From DATKBT01 sp035546295 (lineage in GTDB: Bacteria > Acidobacteriota > Thermoanaerobaculia > Multivoradales > Multivoraceae), in contig DATKBT010000114.1 of the NCBI GenBank assembly GCA_035546295.1, forward strand, positions 135,880 through 199,879: 64,000 bases of DNA, given 5' to 3'. The notes beneath the pieces are model-generated. The model was not told where the DNA came from. It worked only from the letters and a program-made list of their open reading frames with translations, and made no database searches. A program made the translations under genes and the position numbers. This document shows positions 47,621 through 55,262 of the stretch, in pieces. The stretch's first letter is position 1; each line of letters opens with the position of its first letter.

Positions 47621-48325
47621 ATGAGCCAAGACCTCATCGCGCCCCCCCTGGCTCTCGTGCTCCTCGCCTGCGCCGCCCCCCCTGCCGGCGAGGGTGGGTC
47701 GACCCGGCCGTCCGCCGCGATCAGCGAGAGCACGGTCCGCGCCGGGGGCGTCGACGTCCACACGCTGGGCGCCGGTCCGGACGACGGGCGGCTCGTCCTC
47801 CTGCTCCACGGCGCCCGCTTCGGTGCCGCGACCTGGCAGGAGCTCGGGACGCTCGACCGTCTCGCCGACGCCGGCCATCGGGCGGTGGCGATCGACCTCC
47901 CGGCCTTCGGATCGACGCCGGCGACCGACGCCGAGCCCGCCACGTTCCTGGCCGAGTTGCTCGACGCACTCGGCGCCCGACCTCAGGCACCCGCCGTCAT
48001 CGTCTCCCCCTCGATGAGCGGCCGCTTCTCCCTGCCGCTCCTGGAGCGCTCTCCGGATCTGTTCGCGGGATTCGTCGCGCTGGCGCCGGTCGGCATCGAG
48101 GAGCACGTGGACGCGCTCGAGGGCACGCCGGTCCCGGCGCTGCTGTTCTGGGGGAGCGAGGATGGAATCGTTCCGGTGGCCCTGGCGCACAGGCTGGAGG
48201 GGGCGCTCCCGGAATCGCGGCTGGTGATCGCCGAGAGCGCCGGGCACCCGGCCTATCTCGACCAGCCCGAGCACTTCCACCAGGAGCTGGTCGAGCTGCT
48301 GACCAGAGCCTTCGCGAACCGCTGA
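47621..48325 (+). CDS. Alpha/beta-hydrolase lipoprotein (ABHD14/CIB-like)
   Basis: 234 residues. A short signal peptide ends in LLAC (Cys17), a lipobox. The alpha/beta-hydrolase core has LLLHGARFGAATW near residue 62. The nucleophile elbow is VSPSMSG with Ser131 (S-x-S-x-S-G in place of GxSxG, as in ABHD14/CIB proteins), with Asp181 (GSEDGIVP) and His209 (SAGHPAYLDQP). It is divergent from the PDZ gene across 126 bp. Confidence 0.87.
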   Translation: MSQDLIAPPLALVLLACAAPPAGEGGSTRPSAAISESTVRAGGVDVHTLGAGPDDGRLVLLLHGARFGAATWQELGTLDRLADAGHRAVAIDLPAFGSTPATDAEPATFLAELLDALGARPQAPAVIVSPSMSGRFSLPLLERSPDLFAGFVALAPVGIEEHVDALEGTPVPALLFWGSEDGIVPVALAHRLEGALPESRLVIAESAGHPAYLDQPEHFHQELVELLTRAFANR

Positions 48326-48401
48326 CGCCGGCGGCGAGCCGGGACCGCCCGGAAGTCAGCGGAAGCTGGCGCGGTCGAGCCCCTTCATGCGCCCGGGGCC
48401 A

Positions 48402-49163
48402 TCACGCTCCCAGGTGATCCCGCACGACCTGCATGTCCTCCCAGGTCGGCCGCTTGAGCGAAGGGTCGCGCAGCAGCGCTGCGGGATGGTAGGTCACTCG
48501 CAGCGGAACCCCCTCGAGCTCGTGCCAGCGGCCCCGCAGCCGGCCGATCGGCGCCGTGCTCGCTAGCAGTGTCTGCGCCGCCACCCGCCCGAGAGCGACG
48601 ATCACGCTGGGCCGGACCAGCCGGATCTGCTGGCGCAGGAAGCCGATACAGGCGGCCACCTCTTCGGGCTTCGGGTCCCGGTTGTTGGGAGGGCGGCACT
48701 TGACGACGTTGGCGATGTACACCTGCTCGCGCTCGAGGCCGATCGCAGCGATGATCCTGGTCAGCAGCTCCCCCGCCGCGCCCACGAACGGCAGCCCCTG
48801 CTGGTCCTCGTGATAGCCGGGGCCCTCGCCGATGAACATCAGGTCGGCGTTCGCGGTGCCCGAGCCGAACACCACCTTGGTCCGGGTCGGGGCCAGGGCG
48901 CAGGCGGTGCAGACGAGCGCCTCGTCGCGCACCGCCTCGAGCCTCGCCCGGCGATCCTCCGCGTCCCCCTGCTCCGAGTCATCGGGCGCCCGGCCGACCG
49001 GCGCTGCCTCTCGCTCGGCGTCTTCTGCCTCGGGAACAGCGGACTCCGGCGCGCCGGCGGCGTCGCGCGGCCGCACCAGGAGGTCCTCGAAACCGAGGTC
49101 GGCGAAGTACTCGAGCGCGTCGCGGATCGAGCCGGCGTCCCTCGCTCGACCGGTGTCGCTCAT
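48402..49163 (-). CDS. Family-4 uracil-DNA glycosylase (Fe-S)
   Basis: 253 residues. A variable N-terminal 80 residues precede the family-4 UDG domain. The [4Fe-4S] cysteines are C85 and C88 (VCTACAL) and C156 and C172 (KCRPPN and ACIGF, spaced X15). The active-site loop is GEGPGYHEDQQGLPFVG and the C-terminal motif is VTYHPAALLR. It removes uracil from DNA. The start overlaps the coaBC stop as ATGA. Confidence 0.95.
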   Translation of the reverse strand: MSDTGRARDAGSIRDALEYFADLGFEDLLVRPRDAAGAPESAVPEAEDAEREAAPVGRAPDDSEQGDAEDRRARLEAVRDEALVCTACALAPTRTKVVFGSGTANADLMFIGEGPGYHEDQQGLPFVGAAGELLTRIIAAIGLEREQVYIANVVKCRPPNNRDPKPEEVAACIGFLRQQIRLVRPSVIVALGRVAAQTLLASTAPIGRLRGRWHELEGVPLRVTYHPAALLRDPSLKRPTWEDMQVVRDHLGA

Positions 49164-50392
49164 CCTTCGGCGCCCTCCCCGCGGGTCCCCAGCGCGACCA
49201 GGAACCGATCGAGCAACCGCTCGGCGAGCACTTCCTTCGCGGCGCGCTCGAGCGGCTCGGCCGGCCGGTCGCGAGAGAGCACGACGACCTCGTTCTCGAG
49301 GCTCCCGAATCCGACGTCGCTTCGCGACACGTCGTTGGCGACGATGAAGTCGACGCGCTTGCGCTCGAGCTTCTCGGCGGCGTGATCGAGCAGCGACTCG
49401 GTCTCGGCCGCGAATCCCACCAGCACGGCGCGCGGCGCGAGCTGGCGAAGGCCGGCCAGGATGTCGGGATTGGGCACCAGCTCGAGCTCGAGCGGCGCCC
49501 CCTCCCGTCTCTTGTGCTTGTTCTCGAGGATCGACGCGGGGCGGTAGTCGGCCACCGCGGCCGCCATCACCACCAGGTCGGCGCCGCCGACCCGCTGTTC
49601 GATCGCGACCTGCATCTCGAGCGCGCTCTCGACGTCGACGCGCTCGACACCATGCGGCGTCTCGAGCGCCACCGGGCCGGCGACCAGGGTCACCGCGGCG
49701 CCCCGGCGCGCCGCCGCCGCCGCCAGCGCGAAACCCATCCGGCCGCTCGACCGGTTGCCGACGAAGCGCACCGGATCGATCGCCTCGTAGGTCGGCCCCG
49801 CCGAGACCAGCACCCGCAAGCCCAGCAGGTCACGCTCGCTCAGCGCCGCCACGACCGCATCGGCGATCGCGGGCGGCTCCGCCATCCTGCCGACGCCCAA
49901 CTCTCCCGACGCGAGCGCTCCGGTCTCGGGACCGATCAGGGTGGCGCCGTGGTCCTCGAGCCGGGCGACGGCGTCGCGGATCGCGGGGCGCTCCCACATC
50001 GTGGCGTGCATCGCGGGAGCGAGCACCCAGGGGCCGTCCACCATCAACGCGGTGGTGGTCAGGAAGTCGTCGGCGAGGCCGTAGGCGAGCCGCGCCAGGG
50101 TGTTGGCCGTGACCGGCGCCACGCACAGCGCGTCCGCCCACTTCCCGAGCGCGACATGCTGCTCCTCGCCACCGGCCTCGCCGGCTTCGAGGTATCCCTC
50201 CCGCGCGACCGCCGCACCGGTCAGGACCTCGAGCGTCAGCGCCGAGACGAACCGTCCGCCGTTGCGGGTCAGGGCGCAACGAACGTCGAGCCCCCGGCTG
50301 CGCAGCTCGCGCACCAGCGGAGCGCTCTTGTAGGCCGCGATGCCGCCACACACACCGAGCAACACCCGGCGTGCAGAGCTTCGCTCACTCAC
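49160..50392 (-). CDS. coaBC: Phosphopantothenoylcysteine decarboxylase/synthase CoaBC
   Basis: 410 residues, bifunctional CoA synthesis enzyme. The N-terminal flavin decarboxylase has CGGIAAYKSAPLVREL, His79 in QHVALGKWAD and PAMHATMW. The C-terminal synthetase starts near residue 190 (VLVSAGPTYEAIDPVRFVGN). The PAMH form, rather than PxMN, also occurs in actinobacterial CoaBC, so it is not read as loss of function. The order gmk-rpoZ-coaBC is widely conserved. Confidence 0.96.
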   Translation of the reverse strand: MSERSSARRVLLGVCGGIAAYKSAPLVRELRSRGLDVRCALTRNGGRFVSALTLEVLTGAAVAREGYLEAGEAGGEEQHVALGKWADALCVAPVTANTLARLAYGLADDFLTTTALMVDGPWVLAPAMHATMWERPAIRDAVARLEDHGATLIGPETGALASGELGVGRMAEPPAIADAVVAALSERDLLGLRVLVSAGPTYEAIDPVRFVGNRSSGRMGFALAAAAARRGAAVTLVAGPVALETPHGVERVDVESALEMQVAIEQRVGGADLVVMAAAVADYRPASILENKHKRREGAPLELELVPNPDILAGLRQLAPRAVLVGFAAETESLLDHAAEKLERKRVDFIVANDVSRSDVGFGSLENEVVVLSRDRPAEPLERAAKEVLAERLLDRFLVALGTRGEGAEG

Positions 50393-50473
50393 CGGGGTCC
50401 CGGCCTCTGCCGGTCGTTGCGGCCGCTGCGAGAGACGCCGCCGGGACGGGCGGCGCGTATGCGAGGCGGCTCG

Positions 50474-50737
50474 TCAGTTGCTGGCTTCTTCGGCCTCGGC
50501 TTCGACCGCCTCGCTCAGCCCGTCCTCGGCCTCGGCCTCGGGCGGCGGACCGTATCCCCATTCGACGCGCCCCTCGAGCAGCTCCTGCATCGCCGTGCGC
50601 GCGACCTTCGGAGACTTCATCGACACTCGCGGCTCCGCGCCGCGAATCAGCTGCTCGGCGCGGCCGGCGGCCAGCAGCACGAAACGAAACTTGCTGTCGA
50701 AATCCTCGGCTATGCGATCCATCGTCGGGCGCTCCAT
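50474..50737 (-). CDS. rpoZ: RNA polymerase omega subunit
   Basis: 87 residues: DSKFRFVLLAAGRAEQLIRGAEP is the conserved omega core, followed by SPKVARTAMQELLEGRVEWG and an acidic tail. Omega stabilises beta-prime assembly. It lies between gmk and coaBC. The ATG is the last of a series of ATG/TTG triplets created by a 12-bp repeat directly upstream, and there is no clear ribosome-binding site. Confidence 0.92.
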   Translation of the reverse strand: MERPTMDRIAEDFDSKFRFVLLAAGRAEQLIRGAEPRVSMKSPKVARTAMQELLEGRVEWGYGPPPEAEAEDGLSEAVEAEAEEASN

Positions 50738-50770
50738 CGGCTAGTGCATCGGCTAGTGCAACGTCTAGTG
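50735..50770. repeat. 12-bp tandem repeat at the rpoZ start
   Basis: CATCGGCTAGTG twice (50735-50758) and CAACGTCTAGTG (50759-50770). Read on the minus strand, two upstream ATGs and one TTG are each followed by CAC TAG, so minimal start-stop frames precede the true ATG at 50737. Confidence 0.92.
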
Positions 50771-50928
50771 CATCGTCACGACCACGCTGCCGATGCGCAC
50801 CCCACCCTCGGGGGACACGACCTTCGGCGACCGGCCGCCTGATTGTCTCGATCTCTGGACTGGTCGAATGCGGTGAATCGTTCCTGGGCGGCGGTCGCTC
50901 CGGCGAAGCTGGATCAGCCGCCATCGAG

Positions 50929-51630
50929 TCAGCTCGGCGTCCGGGAAGCGTTCGTGCGCATGCCGGTGGCCCGGGAGCGCGCACGAAAACCCTCCACGAT
51001 GGTGCGGAGGGCTGGCCCGAGACGCTTGCTGAGGTGCCTCTTGTCGAGGACGATCGACGAGAGGACGCGACTGGCGACCTCCGCATCGTGGTTGACGATA
51101 ACATAGTCATAGCGCTCCCAGCACTCGATCTCACGATACGAATCGCTCAGACGCCGCGCGATCGCGGCGGCGTCGTCCAGGCCGCGCCGCTCGAGCCGCT
51201 CCGCCAGCACGGCGTGGCTCGGCGGCATGATGAAGACGGAGTAGACGGGCGTGCCGGAGAGCGTGGAAGCAGGCTTCGCCAGCTCGTCGAGAACGGTTGC
51301 GGCGCCCTGCACGTCGATGTCGAGCAGCACGTCGACGCCCCTCTGCAGATGGGGCTCGACCTCGTCGATCGAGGTGCCGTAGAGGTGGCCGTGGACTCTC
51401 GCCCACTCCAGGAAGCGTCCCCGTTCGACCATCTCCTGGAACGCCGGAACGCCGACGAAGTGGTAGTGCTCGCCGTCGACCTCGCCGGCTCGGGGACGGC
51501 GCGTCGTGTGGCTGATCGCCACCCGCAGAGCGCCGGTCGCGACCACCTCCGGCGCCTGCAGACCACGAATCAGCGTGGTCTTGCCGGCTCCCGAGGGGGC
51601 CGAGACGATGAAGAGGTCACCTCGCGACAT
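50929..51630 (-). CDS. gmk: Guanylate kinase
   Basis: 233 residues. P-loop is SAPSGAGKTTLIRGL near residue 10; SHTTRRPRAGEVDGEHYHFV and LLDIDVQGAATV are the GMP-binding and Walker B regions. It phosphorylates GMP to GDP. ATG 51630 is preferred over the GTG one codon upstream. A basic C-terminal extension of about 25 residues is longer than usual. 191 bp without a gene separate it from rpoZ. Confidence 0.95.
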   Translation of the reverse strand: MSRGDLFIVSAPSGAGKTTLIRGLQAPEVVATGALRVAISHTTRRPRAGEVDGEHYHFVGVPAFQEMVERGRFLEWARVHGHLYGTSIDEVEPHLQRGVDVLLDIDVQGAATVLDELAKPASTLSGTPVYSVFIMPPSHAVLAERLERRGLDDAAAIARRLSDSYREIECWERYDYVIVNHDAEVASRVLSSIVLDKRHLSKRLGPALRTIVEGFRARSRATGMRTNASRTPS

Positions 51631-51808
51631 CACAGGCTCGGGCCGAACCCTATCGACACCGAGGCCCGTCCGCCATCGGGAACCCGCACCGACGACGACA
51701 CGACCGCTTCTCCCCGCCGCTGGTCACCGCTGGTCACCAATTGGTCGCGACCGGTCTCCGGCGCCGAGCTCCCCCTCAATCGAGCAGGTCCGATGCAGCT
51801 CGGCGTCC

Positions 51809-52693
51809 CTACTCGACGTTGAGGAGCTGCTCGCGCAGGCGGTCGCACTCGAGTTTGGCTTCGATCACCAGAGCCGCGATCCGGCCGTCGCGGCACTTGA
51901 CGCCGAGGGTGTTGAGCTCGCGGTGGATCTCCTGGGCCAGGAAGTCGAGGCGCTTGCCCACCGCGCCCTCGGCGTCGAGCGCATCCCGGAACCGCTCGAG
52001 ATGGCCGCCGAGCCGCTCGAGCTCCTCCTCGAAGTCGCTGCGCTCGGCGAGGATCGCGGCCTCCTGGGCGAGCCGCGCCTCGTCGAGCTCGACGTCGACG
52101 CCGCCCAGCAGCTCGAGGATCCGGCGCCGGTGACGATCGAGCAGCTCTCCTCGAGCGGGCTCGCGCAGCTCGCGGACGCGCGTCAGCTTCTCGTCGAGCC
52201 GCGACAGCGCGCCCCCGAGGCTGGCGCGCAGGATGCCCCCCTCGAGCTCCCGAGCGCGCTCCAGCTCCGCGAGCGCCTGGCCGCTGAGCTCGAGGATCAT
52301 CGCCTCGGCCTCGGCGTCCGAGCCGCCACCCCGGGAGGATTCGAGCCGGACCACCCCCGGCAGGGCGATGAGGTCGCGGAGCCCGATCGGCGCCTGCCCA
52401 CCGCCGCCCGCGATCTCGGCCGCGCGATCGACGAGATCCTGGACGAGCCGCTCGTCGAGGTGCGCGCGCACCGCACCCGCCCGGCCATCCCTCACCTCGA
52501 CCGCGAGATCGATCCGACCGCGTGCGAGCCGCTCGCCCAGCAGGCTCCGGATCGCCGGCTCGGTGCACCGCCAGGGTTCGGGAAGCCGGATCTGGAGGTC
52601 GAGGTAGCGATGGTTGACCGATCGGATCTCGACCGCGACGCTCAACTCCGGTCCGGTGCGGTCCGCCCGGCCGAAGCCGGTCATGCTCTTCAA
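51809..52693 (-). CDS. yicC: YicC family endoribonuclease
   Basis: 294 residues. The N-terminus MKSMTGFGRAD and the C-terminus DFLAQEIHRELNTLGVK and VIEAKLECDRLREQLLNVE are highly typical of YicC. Recent work describes YicC as an endoribonuclease. TTG 52693 is chosen because it overlaps the lpxB stop as TTGA and gives the normal M-K-S-M-T-G start; ATG 52684 is the alternative. The 178 bp after it, before gmk, hold no gene; remA, often found there, is absent. Confidence 0.93.
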   Translation of the reverse strand: MKSMTGFGRADRTGPELSVAVEIRSVNHRYLDLQIRLPEPWRCTEPAIRSLLGERLARGRIDLAVEVRDGRAGAVRAHLDERLVQDLVDRAAEIAGGGGQAPIGLRDLIALPGVVRLESSRGGGSDAEAEAMILELSGQALAELERARELEGGILRASLGGALSRLDEKLTRVRELREPARGELLDRHRRRILELLGGVDVELDEARLAQEAAILAERSDFEEELERLGGHLERFRDALDAEGAVGKRLDFLAQEIHRELNTLGVKCRDGRIAALVIEAKLECDRLREQLLNVE

Positions 52694-53925
52694 GAGGATG
52701 CCCCCTCGGCGGTTCCGCCGGCGGTTGCGACCAGCCAGCGCGCCACCGCGCGAGCCGCGCGACGGCTCGCCCCCCCTTCCCCCAGAGCCGGTCGCAACCG
52801 CCGGAGCTCCTCCCGCATGCGATCGAGGGTCGCGCGGTCCCCGAGGAGCCGCTCCGCCGTCTCCGCCAGGTTCGCGGGCTCGGTCTGGACCTGCACCAAC
52901 TCCGGCACCACCCGCGCTCCCAGCACCAGGTTGACCAGCGCGATGTGGGGCACGCGCACCAGACGGCGGGCGAGCCAGTAGGTCCAGCGGTTCAGCCGGT
53001 AGACGACCACCATCGGCGTTCCCAGCAGACCGACCTCCAGAGTCGCCGTCCCCGAGGCGCAGAAGGCGAGGTGGCTGTCGGCGATGACCCGGTGGCGAGC
53101 CTCCTCGATCCATTCGACGGCCAGTCTGCCACCGGCGGCCGCCGCGCCCGCCGCGGTGCGTTCGACGATCGACTCGAGCAGGCCGCGGTCGAGACCGGGA
53201 GCGACGATCACGCGCACCCTGATGTTCCGCCGGCGCCCGAGCAGCCTCGCCCCCTCGAGCATGCAGGGGAGCAGCGCCTCGACCTCGCTGCGGCGCGAGC
53301 CCGGCAGGAGGGCGAGCCGAACCTCCCGCTCAGCGCTGCCGTCCACTTCCCAGGCCTGCGGGTGACTCGCCACCTCGTCGACCAGCGGGTGTCCGACGTG
53401 CTCGACCTCGACCCCGTGTCGCCGGTAGAAGTCGACCTCGAATCCGAACAGGACCAGCATCCGGTCGACGCAGCGGGCGACCGTCGCGACCCGACTCTCG
53501 CGCCACGCCCAGATCTGCGGGCTGACGTAGTAGACGACCGGCGTGCCGGCGCGATGGAGCCGCTTGGCGAGCGGCAGGTTGAAATCCGGCGAGTCGATCA
53601 GCACCGCCACCGCCGGCCGCCGGTCGCGGGCGGCCCGCTCCAACGCTCGCAGGATCTGGTGCGCGCGCGGCACGACGCGCAATGCCTCGGTGAGGCCGAT
53701 CACGGCGATCTCCCGGCTATCGGCCAGCGTCTCGAGACCCTCTGCCACCATCAGCTGACCGCCCATTCCGAAGCTCGACAGATCGGGGTGCAGAGCGCGG
53801 AGCTCGTGGAGCAGCCGGCTGCCGTGGAGGTCCCCCGACGCTTCGCCGGCCACGATCATGACCTCGGGCGCGGCCTGCGGCTGCCGGGCCACTCCCGCCG
53901 GTGTGACGAGCCGCTCCGGGCTCAA
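52690..53925 (-). CDS. lpxB: Lipid-A-disaccharide synthase
   Basis: 411 residues. GT19 marks: VMIVAGEASGDLHGSRL, FGMGGQLMVAEGLE, LIDSPDFNLPLAKRL, YYVSPQIWAWRESR, LLPGSRRSEVEALLP, ASGTATLEVGLLGTPMVV. It joins UDP-diacylglucosamine and lipid X to the lipid A disaccharide. TTG 53925 overlaps the upstream stop as TTGA; the family domain itself begins near residue 23. Its presence shows an LPS-type outer membrane. Confidence 0.95.
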   Translation of the reverse strand: MSPERLVTPAGVARQPQAAPEVMIVAGEASGDLHGSRLLHELRALHPDLSSFGMGGQLMVAEGLETLADSREIAVIGLTEALRVVPRAHQILRALERAARDRRPAVAVLIDSPDFNLPLAKRLHRAGTPVVYYVSPQIWAWRESRVATVARCVDRMLVLFGFEVDFYRRHGVEVEHVGHPLVDEVASHPQAWEVDGSAEREVRLALLPGSRRSEVEALLPCMLEGARLLGRRRNIRVRVIVAPGLDRGLLESIVERTAAGAAAAGGRLAVEWIEEARHRVIADSHLAFCASGTATLEVGLLGTPMVVVYRLNRWTYWLARRLVRVPHIALVNLVLGARVVPELVQVQTEPANLAETAERLLGDRATLDRMREELRRLRPALGEGGASRRAARAVARWLVATAGGTAEGASS

Positions 53926-54116
53926 GGAGCGGGGCCGGTCGGCGGACCCAGCGGGAATGGGTACATCAACCAGGCGACCAGCAGCCCGCCGCCGACCAGG
54001 CCGAGGAAGAGCTGGAGGAAGAGCTTGATCTGGGCCCGGCGCCCCCGGCGCCACAGGATGGTGAAGAACAGGCTCACCTGCAACGCGTACACGACCATCA
54101 GCAGGAAGTGGCTCAC
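53922..54116 (-). CDS. Small two-helix membrane protein upstream of lpxB
   Basis: 64 residues: MSHFLLMVVYALQVSLFFTI, a basic loop WRRGRRAQ, then a second helix LFLGLVGGGLLVAWLMYPF. GTG 54116 has GGGGGAG upstream. No family is recognised with certainty. The stop overlaps the lpxB start (TTGA), so it is probably needed for correct lpxB translation. Confidence 0.75.
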   Translation of the reverse strand: MSHFLLMVVYALQVSLFFTILWRRGRRAQIKLFLQLFLGLVGGGLLVAWLMYPFPLGPPTGPAP

Positions 54117-54129
54117 CGCGGCTCCCCCG

Positions 54130-54552
54130 TCACCTCTTGAAGCCCTGGGCGACGTCCCACGTATCCAGCATCAGCAGGAGGTTCATCAGCCCGGCGGTGA
54201 GCAGGAAGGCACTGCCGTACTCGTAGGTCGGCGCCAGGATGTCCCCCTGATAGTCGACCACGAAGCGCAGTACGAAGTAGAGCGGCCCCATGCCCATCGA
54301 GGCGAGCGTCCCGAGGCGGCTCAACGGCTGCTCGGGCACCACGACGAACAGCTTGCCCTGAAGCGCCAGACCGATCGCGGCCGAGGCCGCCACCAGGGCG
54401 AGGAAGGCAACGGCGCGGGCGCGCCTGCCGAGGAAGAAGTGGCCGGCGCCCGGGATCAGCCAGGCGAGCACGACCGCAGCCCAGACGCGGCCGTTGGTCG
54501 CGACGGTCTGCTCTCGGGACGGTTGCTGGTCGTCTCCGCTCGCGTCGCTCAT
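54130..54552 (-). CDS. Membrane protein with TM2-like GAGHFFLGR motif
   Basis: 140 residues. A polar N-terminus precedes hydrophobic segments near 24-37, 48-65, 80-98 and 115-128. AWLIPGAGHFFLGRRARAVAFL resembles TM2-type or DUF6677-like membrane proteins. It lies 13 bp before the small lpxB-linked gene. The function is unknown; envelope-related by context. Confidence 0.78.
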   Translation of the reverse strand: MSDASGDDQQPSREQTVATNGRVWAAVVLAWLIPGAGHFFLGRRARAVAFLALVAASAAIGLALQGKLFVVVPEQPLSRLGTLASMGMGPLYFVLRFVVDYQGDILAPTYEYGSAFLLTAGLMNLLLMLDTWDVAQGFKR

Positions 54553-54747
54553 CGAGATCTGCCGTGGAGGAAGGCGCGGGTCGTTCTCGGCCGCTCGTCG
54601 ATCGTCGCAGCTCGGTGAGACCCGGGCGATCGAGGTGCGAGAGGCGGCTCGCCGGCTGCTCCCGGAGCCGCGCCCCTGGCGCTCGGCGACGGGACGACCG
54701 CCGGCCAGGCCGGGAATGGTATTTCACCCGTTCCCGAACCTCGGCGC

Positions 54748-55047
54748 TCAATCGTCCTGGTTGAGCAGCTCCTTGAGTTGCTTGCCCGGCTTGAAGTACG
54801 GGATCCGCTTGGGCGGCACCTGCACACGTGCGCCGGTCTTCGGATTGCGTCCGATGCGCGAGTTCCGCCTTCGGATCCGAAAGCTCCCGAAGCCTCGCAG
54901 CTCGATCTTCTCCCCGTCCTTCAACGAATCGACGATGCTCTCGAAGACCGTGTTGACGATGATCTCGGCATGCTTCTTGGTGAGCTGAGTGTTTCGAGCC
55001 ACCTCGTCCACCAGCTCGGCTTTGGTCATCCCCCCGCAATCTGTCAC
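54748..55047 (-). CDS. HU/IHF family DNA-binding protein
   Basis: 99 residues. The fold is shown by TKAELVDEVARNTQLTKKHAE, IVDSLKDGEKIELRGFGSFRIRRR and RIGRNPKTGARVQVPPKRIPYFKPGKQLKELL. It bends DNA as a dimer. GTG 55047 has GAGGAGGGG just upstream and adds six residues (MTDCGG) before the classical start ATG 55029, so either may be used. It lies between rpsA and the lpxB group, a common position for IHF-like genes. The gap 54553-54747 holds no gene. Confidence 0.94.
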   Translation of the reverse strand: MTDCGGMTKAELVDEVARNTQLTKKHAEIIVNTVFESIVDSLKDGEKIELRGFGSFRIRRRNSRIGRNPKTGARVQVPPKRIPYFKPGKQLKELLNQDD

Positions 55048-55114
55048 GAGCCCCTCCTCAAATCCCCAAAGTCCCCTGATCCCAAGCTCGAGCTCCCGAA
55101 AACCCGGACCTCGA

Positions 55115-55146
55115 GAAATTCAGAAATTCAGAAATCCAGAAATCCA
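55115..55146. repeat. 8-bp tandem repeat upstream of the HU gene
   Basis: GAAATTCA twice and GAAATCCA twice, without gaps, in the rpsA-HU intergenic region (55048-55262). It is a locally AT-rich tract in a GC-rich window, 68 bp upstream of the HU start (minus strand). It could be part of the HU promoter or an HU/IHF site. Confidence 0.93.
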
Positions 55147-55262
55147 GACTCTCAGCCCCTTCGTTCCGCGAGAGCCGGAGGTAGAAACCGACCAGCCGAT
55201 GGTGGCGCCTCGTTTCGCATCGCCGGGCGCGAGCTCCCGCACGCGGGGCTCGTCGCGCCGAG

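Noticed and set aside
49160..50392. CoaBC PAMHATMW motif as loss of a catalytic Asn
   Set aside because: The His form is known from functional actinobacterial CoaBC, so this is natural variation.
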